Positions 56,292-64,000 of a stretch of DNA of 64,000 bases are shown here, piece by piece. How positions within the stretch are numbered: the stretch's first letter is position 1; each line of letters starts with the position of its first letter. Under the pieces are notes generated by a model that ran no database searches, was not told the DNA's origin, and saw only the letters and a program-made list of their open reading frames with translations. A program made the translations under genes and the position numbers. Source of the stretch: Arcuatula senhousia (taxonomy: Eukaryota > Mollusca > Bivalvia > Mytilida > Mytilidae); NCBI GenBank assembly GCA_963971305.1, contig OZ020306.1, positions 73,877,022 to 73,941,021 of the forward strand, read 5' to 3'.

Positions 56292-59200
56292 GTAAGTGCA
56301 AAAATAAAGGCTAGATTATGATAAATTACCAAGATAAACAGAGGTCAATTTTTCACAATGACCTATTTCACTTGCAATCACTAAATAATGAATTCCTGTG
56401 GTTTTTAACATTATTTTTTGTCCTTGCCCACCTTCTAATGAAGAATAAACATTACTTTCATTCATCATTTAGTCCTCATATGACCTGATCACGTTTTTGA
56501 TGGTAAATTATAAAAAGCCCGCTCGCTCGATTTTGATCCGTTCGGAACTCCTCGGGTGTTATATATCTTTAAAAATCTCTGGGTTTTTCCTTGTCCTCTG
56601 TTTAAAACTGGTCCAGTTTTTTAAGAAATGAACTTTTTTCAGTTAATTCATTGATTTAAAGTTTTGTCATTAAATTTTTACTTGTTAAAAGTTATTAAGA
56701 CTTAGAAATATAAAAAAATCTGCCTTGTTTTGACACCAAAATTCCTTTTTTACCATTTGAAGATTTTGTTTTTAGGGGAGGGGGGTATCCAATTCATTAT
56801 ACTGTCTACATATTTATTGTTTGCTATGTTATTGTTTTATTTACATATACAGTACATGTAGTTGTTATTCTTGAAATTGTGTTATTTAGTTTCTTGTGAT
56901 GAAGATGTGCTTTATTTTAATTCCAGATGCAGAGGCCAGAGTTTCTTAGCAATAATTATATTATAATAATATGATTTTGATTGTAACTTTATTATTTATT
57001 AGGCCATATCAACTCAATATGTAGTTTCTCATCCCCACCAGGGATCCCTGTCCCCACTTCCCAAACTTTAATTTTTATTTATTATGATTTTGATTGGAAT
57101 TTATACAATTTTTTTCAAATTTGTATAATTTTTTAATGAAAATAGGTACTATGAGTATGACTATCAGCAAAATAAAGGCCTACCTCCCATCTGTTATTTT
57201 CAACCTACATTGTAGCCAAATGAGAATCTGCAAACTTGATATGACCTAATCAGTGATTAATACACAATGTATGATATTATATGTATATGTTCATTCTTTA
57301 ATTTATAGATTTTTTTTTCAGATACAGAAAACAATGCTTTCTTGTTACATGTCATGTTTTATTTTTGTAGACCATAAACATACTTATTTTTTGTTTCATT
57401 TGAATTGCTGTTTTTCATAAATACATATGTATACAATAATTTTACTGTATATAAGGCCAAATAACAGAGTAGGTGCTTTCGGTTTCCTTACCACTAGGTT
57501 TTTCATGCTGACCCCAATAATTTGCATACTTTTTATTGTTTTCAGTAATGATGTCATGAACTCTATCTTTTACATATATTTTTCTTTATTTTTAGTTTTT
57601 ATATTAAGTTTAGAAGATTTTATTTTCTGTTTATTTAGGGTAAGTATTTTATTTCCTTAAAAATGTAATTTTTATGTATTCATCTATAAAAATAGAGTGC
57701 ATATAGTGTTTGGGTCTGTTCGTCCGTCCCAAATGTTGTGAGATGGGGCATTATGTCTTTTTGACATATTCTTGTTTATTAAATGATACTCTAAAGGTTG
57801 AAATGTGGGGTATAATAAAGTGACCCTTAGAGTTTTTCTCTGTTTTGAAAAACTTTATATGAAGTTAATTATTATTTCTTTAATTTTTAATTTAATTTCT
57901 TTATTTATTTTTTAATTTTATTTATTTATTTTCCATTTACTATTTTTAATATTTAAAGCATAGTTTACATATTTTACATTTATATAATTGAAATGTACTG
58001 GTACATGTACCAGAATTGAACCCAAAACTATGATATGTCCCATGAAAATTCAAAATAATTGGATTTGATTTTTTTTTGTCATTTATAATTTTAGAGGAGA
58101 TGAGCAGTATTGTGGACTTTGCTGAACGACGATATGGGACTGAGTTTGTGGCAGGAGTTGGACCAAGTGGTGATGGTATTGTAGGTAGTGCTCAGTCCCT
58201 GGTAAGTATGGTGAGTATGGTCGATGTAAGTCGTATCCAGCCAGTGGTTAGTAAGTTGGTAGGTATGGTAGATGAGGCGGCTTGTCTTCCCATCTACCAT
58301 GTTCTGAGTGACCAGCTGGGTAGAGTTGGTCCTGGTTCTCACCAGAAGGTATGTATGCCTCTCTACCCAGATACCAGGACACGAGATGCCGGATTTGACT
58401 ACTTGCCGGAGTGCAGAAAGGTTGGATTGGGAGAAGAAGACCTACTCAACAGCAGTGTGTCGAGGCACATTTCAGCAGGACAGGTGACCCTTGGGCTCAT
58501 GATGGAGATCTACCAGTATGTTGATAAGTACCCAGCACAGACCAGTAAGGTAAGTAAGTTTCATAGTTTAGTTTGTTCTCTGTTCCAGCTTAGCCATTCG
58601 AAGACCAGTGAGACTGTCCTGTATATGAAGGTAAAGAGAGAGGTAGAGAGGATGAAGAAGTTAAAGAAGGCGAAGCAGACCAGCCAGATTGAGGCGATGA
58701 AGAGAGAGACGTTTGACTTGCCTGGCCAGAGTGATGCCTTGGTTGACAGGTTGAACGCCCTAGATCTGCGTGTTGGGGAGGTGAGTATCCCAGTGGAGGT
58801 AAGAGGAATGGTTGAATCATTAGCTAATTCCTTTTCCTCTGTTCAGATAGAGCACCAGAAGTTGGTAACCCGGAACCAGCAGTTGGAGCAGGAGAGAGTG
58901 GTAAGCCTCCAGAGGGAAACCGAGACTTCGATCCAGCATGAGAGGGAGATGACAGAGATGAAGGCTCGTGTTGAGGAGAAGAACAGAAGCTTGAAGCAGG
59001 CCAGACGTCAACGAGACCACTGGAAAAAGATGACAGACAAGGAAAAGGCTAAGTATGGTATGAAAGCTTACAACAGAGTACAGTCTGAACACTAAAAAAA
59101 TATACCTTAAAGAAAACAAATTTGAATTTAAAATACTACATTATTGTAGGAAATGAAATTATTATTTAAGGAATGACTTTAATAGTTGGGCAGGGTCATT

Positions 59201-62200
59201 TTACACTTAATTAAGCGTGAAGCAACCAATGAAATTGAGGGTGACATACCAAATTTAATTATTTAACAAATGAATGATTTCTTTAAATTAAAAAAAAATA
59301 GAGATAGAGAATAATTGTACATGCACACACATCCATAAAACACAGCAGTTTAAAAATCAAAAATGAAAAAAAAATTTTTTTTAGAGCTGTAATTTATTTA
59401 TTTAAAAAACAATTTATTACAATAACCACACAATAACTAAAACTACATATTGAAAAAAATGGGGCCACTGATTCTATTTCAAGTAGAGTTAGAGTTATCT
59501 TTCTTAGAGTACAATTATCATTAATAAAGCATTGAAAATGCTTAAAAGGACGTGCTTGCTTTTTTGCTTTATTGTAACTTGTTTGATATTTTTTTTGCCC
59601 CTTCTAGTAAAGTAGGGGGCATACATGTATAGTGTTCGGGTCTGTTCGTCTGTTTATCCCAAATTGCGACATGGGGCATTATGCCTTTTGGACATATTCT
59701 TGTTTATATTTATATTTGAATTGTATATAATAAAGATGATTTAAATTTATTTTTCAGAGGAGCTAAGTCGGCAGCATGTGGTAAGTCAGGATGCAGAAGC
59801 CAGGATCCAGCAGATGTCCAGTACCATTGAGGAACTGCAGCGGGATAAGGTAAACCTAAGGGCTCAGGTGAGATACCATAAGGGGTTAGAAGGGAGGGAG
59901 CCTAATACTGCTGTCTTTTCCAGACGCATCGATCAGCTGAAGGAAGAGGTGGAGTTTTGGCAGGGACAGTATTTGGAGTGCCAAGAGCAGATGGATGCCT
60001 TCTTGAACCAGCGAGAAGTGGTAACCTTCCACCAGGGTAAGTATATCGACGTCATCAGAGAGGTCTACATGGAGTTGATGTGCATGAGGGTTGGAGCCAA
60101 GAACGTACCGAAGATCATCCGGACTGTGATGGAGAAGATGACGGGTATCACCCCCCAGCGACTACCAGGGACGACGTTTGCCAAGTACATGCTACTGGAG
60201 GCCAGGAGTGTAGCTCTTACTCACTTGAAGGAAGAGATACAGTCCTCAGCAGGTAATTTAACTGTAGGACCAGATGGGACGACCAAGTTTGGTCATCACT
60301 ATGGTGCTATTTCTCTTTCTTTTTCCGGGAAGACTATGTGCATGGGTCTGCGAGACATGGCTTGTGGAGATGCCGAGGCTTACCAGAGATTGTTAGAGGG
60401 TATCGTCACAGAGATGACTGGAGATGACCTGGAGCAGATTCGACAGATTGCAGTAAAGGTAAAGAACACAGTGAGTGACCAGGCCAGCGTGAACAAGAAG
60501 TTTGTGACCCTGCTGACAGAGTGGAGAGAGAGGGCCTTGCCGCACGTAGTAGAGAACTGGGACACCCTGACAGTACCGCAGAAGGAAAGGTATATTAATA
60601 TTAATTACTTTTTTTGTGGTTTACATTTTTTAGTGGGACTGTCAGAGCAGGCGAACAAGACTCTTTCTTTATGGGAAAGTCTTGTTCATCCAGGAGAGAA
60701 GGTCGGAGCCCCTAGTCTACCAGGAGGATACAGCAAGGCTGGTGAATCTGGTACAACTCGTCTGGTAAGGACAGTGTGTAAGGCAGTGCAGGACCGTGGA
60801 TGTGAGAAGGCAGGTAAACCAGTGGAGTTCCTTGACTACCTACAGACCCAGGGACAGGTAAAGGAAGTTCCCCTAGCTTCCTTCAAAGGTAATAGATTTA
60901 ACATTTTGTTTCACAATGCTGCAGGAGTTTATTATTTGCTTGATGATCTTCTGTCTTTTGCAGAAGAGCATAAAGCAGATAATAAACTCTTTGCAGCTGT
61001 GAATGCTGATGTTCATGTTCTCTCTTTTCAAGCTGGTGTGAGGGCCCTAGGTATTGTTTCCAAGATGGTCACTGGTCCGATGTGGAGGTTTATGGAGAAG
61101 AATGGACATGTGAGTGAGTTGACTCCAGTGTACCAGCAGCTCTACAGTGCCTTCAAGAGACTGTCCAGAGATTCTTTGTCGCTGATGAGGGGAGAGGAGT
61201 ATATTTTTGGTGAGGAGATGGTGCAGAAGGATGATGTCTACAACAGTTTGGTAAGTCCCTCCTTAGAGCTAGACGATCTCACTAGACAGATTTTGGAGTT
61301 GCTTTTTTCTTCTTTTGAGGTCGTTTGTAGCAGGCAGTTGAAGGACCATATAGAGGGTGGTAAGTATGCTGCTGGGTGGTCGCCTGAGCTTCTGGAAGAG
61401 TCGACGTCAGTTCCGAGGACGAATGTTGGACCAGAGAGGATCTTCGCCCAGTTGGACAGTCTGCTGAGAGTTATGCCCCGAGCCACTACCACCGCCATTG
61501 AAGGAATCACCATGTGGACCCAGAACCATACAGGCAGCTGGTTAGCTAGTTTAGAGGAAGAACACCGTGAACAGGTATATAATAGATTAAAACAAAAGTT
61601 GTTATTAAAAAAAATCACTGAAACAAAATCACTATTTTCTAGTGTAAAGATTTTTAGTCATGGAGATCGATCAACATATTTTTTTTTAAACTCAATTAAA
61701 AAGAGATGCTATATTTTTGCTTGATTAATTAGAGGTGCTTTGTCAAAGAGGATGTAGGTACCTAATACAAAAAAAATCCCTATAACCACCTAAATAAAGC
61801 ATTATTATGTAAGTTTGTCACATTCTAGTTTTTTTGCAAATATATTTTGCAAACAGTTAAAAAATCATTTTACATTCTAGTTTTTTTGCAAATATATCTT
61901 GCAAACAGTTAAAAAATCATTTATTCAAGATATACCATAATATTGAAATTGAATTCAAAAAGCCTATAAAAAAAAATTCTGACGCTAAAAATACAAATAA
62001 ATATTTTCGAAAACTAGGGAGTATATTATTCAGTTTTCCATTTGTCCAAAATTGGTTTGGAGGATGTAACTTTGAATGTCATAATAGAGTTTCATGAAAC
62101 TTTTACACATTGTCAATAATGTTAAAAAAAAGATATGGTAAAAATCAATTTCGACCACAAGTACTGCTTTGAAGTTTATGAAAGGACTGGATTGGATCAT

Positions 62201-63726
62201 AATTCAAGGTAACTCGAGATGAGGTAAATAAAAAAAAGAAACTATAAAATTAACGAAAAACCAAAAAAGAAAACACCAAACAAACAAAAACAAGAAAATA
62301 AATGGTGAATACTAAAACAATAAAAAAAGCCTTTGTAGCATTTGAAATTATAATATTAAATTTGATAAAATCAACAAAAACCAAGAAAAACCAAACAAAC
62401 AAAACCAAGAAAATAAATGGTTGAATATTAAAAGATTGAAAATGCTTTTAATCATTTGGTTTGACTTGATACGGGCCCCCTTGATACAGACATTTAAAAG
62501 ACATTGCATTTATCAGTTGAAGCAAAAAATCTACTATTTATATCAACCAACACAACATTTGGAATTGTATTGTTAAAAACACATGTAGCAATGTATTACT
62601 TAAATATGTTTTTGTATTTTATTCATTTAACATTTTTGTTTCTTATGTTCTAAAATTTATAATTTATTTATTTAAAAAGGTTCTTCGTAATGCCAGAGAA
62701 GAATCCAGAGAACAGCGCCAGATGTTTGTGGAACGACTAGCAGCCATTCGACAGGAACGCCAGGAAGCACTAGCCACGAAGAGGGAAAAGAAGGAGGCCA
62801 AGGAGCAGCGTGACCGTGAGAGGAAGGAGGAACTGACCCAGAAGCTGCAGGAAGTAGGAGGTTTGTGGACGACAGCAGATGAGGTTGATAGGAACGTACG
62901 CACCCTACCAGTTGGACAACGAGTTAAGGCTTTGCAGACACAGGTAACTTTCAGACGGTATGTATTAGGTACTCCGAACACTGGTAAGATCCTGAATGTG
63001 ATGGCAGGTGGTAAGTATTTGAGTGCAGAGAGACTAGCCTCCAACCTGAAGTGTGTGCTGCGCCAAGCACAGGATGCGAGAGAAGAGAGACAGCAAGAAC
63101 AGCAAGTAAGTGGGCAGGCTAATCCTCTTTCTGATTTTTGCCTGCAGGCTGAGAAGGAGAAGTTCCAGCAACTAGCAGAGGCAGAGAGGCAGAAGAATGC
63201 AGAGGGTCCAAAGAAGAAACAGAAGACACAGAAAGGTAGGTTGCCGAGTACCCAGACCACTGCCCCAGAACTGACAGATCCAGAACAATTGATTGGTAAG
63301 AGGGTGCAACACTTGTTGGAGGAAGAAGATGCATCAACTAAATGGTACGAAGCTATTGTGACAGGACTGAAGAAAAGGAGAGGTAAGTATATGTATAGCT
63401 TAGTTTATGACGGCGAGACAGAGACCTTCTCTTTTCCCCTTCTTGATGACCTGGAGAAGGGAGAGTTGAAGGTAGTGCCCCTGGATCCAGCTTTTATTGT
63501 AGGCAGACGGATTGACCATAGGTTTCGGCGCGAGTCTGATGGAGAGGAGTTCTGGTATACAGGTACAGTCACTGGTCATGACCCCGAGACAGGCTTATCC
63601 ACCATAGCCTATGATTACCAGGATGCTGATGTTGATGATGATGATGATGATGATGATGACAGCAACATCTTTGAGGAGCCCATATTAGAGGATTACGAGT
63701 CAGGGGATGTCAGGATTTTATTGTAG
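56204..63726 (+). CDS. Four-exon gene: coiled-coil, transposase-like core, double Tudor-like protein
   Basis: Exons 56204-56291, 58095-59057, 59758-61574 and 62680-63726 join in phases 1, 1 and 0 to 3915 nt (1304 residues). Order: N-terminal region; coiled coils about 206-236 and 278-434; a core about 440-950 with Asp523 (PDGTTKFG), Asp591 (SDQASVNKKF), Cys637/His640 (FFCGLH) and Glu910 (GPERIFAQLD); a basic stretch 1132-1143 (GPKKKQKTQKGR); Tudor-like modules about 1160-1222 and 1228-1275; an acidic tract. The D, D, C..H, E-R-x-F order resembles RNase-H-fold transposases such as hAT. Many invertebrates have uncharacterised proteins of this general kind. There are no frame breaks, so it is either functional or recent. 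Tudor domains read methylated histones; a chromatin-linked role is my inference. No TIRs were identified. Confidence 0.75.
56292..58094. other. Intron 1 of the transposase/Tudor-like gene
   Basis: 1803 bp, very T-rich. A copy of the GCATATAGTGTTTGGG / GTTCGTCCGTCCC / TTTTGACATATTC repeat lies at 57695-57780. The open frame at 57427-57660 is hydrophobic low-complexity sequence, not a gene. Confidence 0.55.
58095..59057 (+). CDS. Transposase/Tudor-like gene, exon 2: N-terminal region and coiled coil
   Basis: The acceptor TTTATAATTTTAG leads into AG GAG ATG. Residues 30-350: a helical N-terminus, a charged helix (KREVERMKKLKKAK, about 211-223), then a long coiled coil from about 278 (IEHQKLVTRNQQLEQERVV). 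Two in-frame GT..AG segments of 39 nt (58550-58588) and 48 nt (58799-58846) look like retained mini-introns. Donor GTATGA leaves phase 1. The exon is far more GC-rich than its introns. Confidence 0.8.
59058..59757. other. Intron 2 of the transposase/Tudor-like gene
   Basis: 700 bp, AT-rich. It has another GCATACATGTATAGTGTTCGGG-type copy (59620-59705) of the repeat also in intron 1 and at 11500; the copies share CGTCTGTTTATCCC-like and TTTTGGACATATTC phrases. No exon. Confidence 0.55.
59758..61574 (+). CDS. Transposase/Tudor-like gene, exon 3: coiled coil and transposase-like core
   Basis: The acceptor TTTATTTTTCAG enters in phase 1 (Glu351). It continues the coiled coil to about 434, then a helical block (VYMELMCMRVGAKNVPKII). 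Next come PDGTTKFGHHYGAISLSFSG (Asp523), MGLRDMACGDAEAYQ, SDQASVNKKFVTLL (Asp591), FFCGLHFLVGLSEQANKTL (637-640), RFNILFHNAAGVYYLLDD (about 730-747), RALGIVSKMVTGPMWRF and TNVGPERIFAQLDSLL (Glu910). It leaves in phase 0 at CAG|GTATAT. Assigning the catalytic residues is inference from spacing and hAT-like sequence around Glu910. Confidence 0.85.
61575..62679. other. Intron 3 of the transposase/Tudor-like gene
   Basis: 1105 bp, AT-rich. It holds two direct duplications: TTTTTTTGCAAATATATYTTG with GCAAACAGTTAAAAAATC (61830-61920), and AACCAAAAAAGAAAAC / AACCAAGAAAAACC tracts with AAAATAAATGG (62260-62430). No exon. Confidence 0.55.
62680..63726 (+). CDS. Transposase/Tudor-like gene, exon 4: basic region and two Tudor-like modules
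   Basis: Exon 4 starts with GTT CTT CGT directly after TTTAAAAAG in phase 0. Charged helices (QERQEALATKREKKEAKEQR) lead to RYVLGTPNTGKILNVMAGGK and GPKKKQKTQKGR. Module 1 is IGKRVQHLLEEEDASTKWYE, then YSLVYDGETETFSFPLLDDL. Module 2 is VGRRIDHRFRRESDGEEFWY, then TGTVTGHDPETGLSTIAYDY. A run of aspartates (about 1275-1283) and the C-terminus ESGDVRILL follow. A 42-nt in-frame GT..AG segment at 63106-63147 interrupts a coiled coil. The whole gene ends here, followed by a small tandem repeat. Confidence 0.83.
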   Translation, partial: VLRNAREESREQRQMFVERLAAIRQERQEALATKREKKEAKEQRDRERKEELTQKLQEVGGLWTTADEVDRNVRTLPVGQRVKALQTQVTFRRYVLGTPNTGKILNVMAGGKYLSAERLASNLKCVLRQAQDAREERQQEQQVSGQANPLSDFCLQAEKEKFQQLAEAERQKNAEGPKKKQKTQKGRLPSTQTTAPELTDPEQLIGKRVQHLLEEEDASTKWYEAIVTGLKKRRGKYMYSLVYDGETETFSFPLLDDLEKGELKVVPLDPAFIVGRRIDHRFRRESDGEEFWYTGTVTGHDPETGLSTIAYDYQDADVDDDDDDDDDSNIFEEPILEDYESGDVRILL

Positions 63727-63731
63727 GTTTA

Positions 63732-64000
63732 ATGAAACTTGGTATGGAAGAAGTACACCATATGTAGTTGTGCATATTACCAGGGATTTCTTATGCACAA
63801 ATTTTTGTTGGAGTTGTGGTTCTTTGAACTTAGAATTTGCAGAAAATCCTGATTCATCATTTTGTTGACATAACTGCTCTGAACCTGCTGATCAGAATTA
63901 AATGAAATTTGGTATGCAAGAAATGCGTCCTATATAGTTGTGCATATTACCAGCTAGTTTTTGTGGGAGTCAGGGAGTCCTTTGGACTTAGAAATTTGCA
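63732..64000. repeat. ~170-bp imperfect tandem repeat downstream of the stop, cut by the window
   Basis: AATGAAACTTGGTATGGAAG at 63732 recurs as AATGAAATTTGGTATGCAAG at about 63902, each followed by TAGTTGTGCATATTACCAG. It belongs to the AAACTTGGTA class of tandem cores seen in the mobile elements here. It begins almost directly after the stop codon, so the transcript may end within it. Confidence 0.65.

Noticed and set aside
55220..58095. Fusion of the lectin gene to the transposase/Tudor-like gene by splicing 55220 to 58095 (phases would match)
   Set aside because: Phase match alone has a one-in-three chance; the second gene has its own ATG exon with an in-frame upstream stop, and the proteins are of unrelated secreted versus nuclear type.
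58820..59119. Hydrophobic minus-strand frame of 99 codons
   Set aside because: Antisense shadow of the coiled-coil exon 2.
59878..59934. GTGAGATACC ... TCTTTTCCAG as an intron in exon 3 of the transposase/Tudor-like gene
   Set aside because: Its 56-nt length would shift the frame and break the coiled coil, so it is more likely coding sequence.
62664..63260. 198-codon minus-strand frame
   Set aside because: It is antisense to exon 4 of the transposase/Tudor-like gene, whose plus strand has clear domains and matching splice phases.

Overview
The window is eukaryotic, intron-rich and AT-rich. It most likely comes from a marine bivalve mollusc, probably a mytilid mussel. The evidence is the C-type-lectin gene content and dispersed repeats typical of bivalves: short non-autonomous elements that begin with AGCTCACMTGACC, GTCTCGCCTGCG or TACGACCGCAA and carry tandem cores containing AAACTTGGTA. 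No bacterial-type operon, CRISPR array, rRNA or tRNA gene was found.

Layout. Positions 1-12 kb are intergenic and packed with repeats, including a 3.4-kb insertion nested in another element. From 12086 to about 55225 on the + strand lies one long gene that I assembled from 21 exons. Every exon has GT..AG borders, all junction phases match, and the summed coding length is 2823 nt (940 residues plus stop). The predicted product is a secreted protein: signal peptide, three C-type lectin domains (CTLD1-3), a Thr/Ser linker, CTLD4, a Thr linker, an unnamed six-cysteine domain, a kringle, another Thr linker, and CTLD5. A likely role is carbohydrate or pathogen recognition outside the cell.

The lectin-gene introns hold TIR elements (two with TTAA target sites, one pair nested), decayed reverse transcriptases, a 382-bp satellite-like array and large duplications. 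The most unusual property is that five separate tandem arrays consist of copies of an exon edge plus its splice site. They lie at 22162-22985, 24966-26810, 30898-34155, 34283-34595 and 55221-55527, and one exon (34156-34282) is flanked by arrays on both sides.

From 56204 to 63726 on the + strand a second gene has four exons, again with matching phases (3915 nt, 1304 residues). It encodes a coiled-coil protein, then a central region laid out like an RNase-H-fold DDE/D transposase (conserved D, D, C..H and E-R-x-F motifs), then a basic nuclear-localisation-like stretch, two Tudor-like chromatin-reader modules and an acidic tract. I know of no described function for this architecture. Its coding sequence is also unusually rich in perfect 5' splice sites (GTAAGT) and contains several in-frame, GT..AG-bounded segments whose length is a multiple of three.

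Limits: exon calls come from reading splice consensus, phase and domain homology by eye. No transcript or database search supports them.
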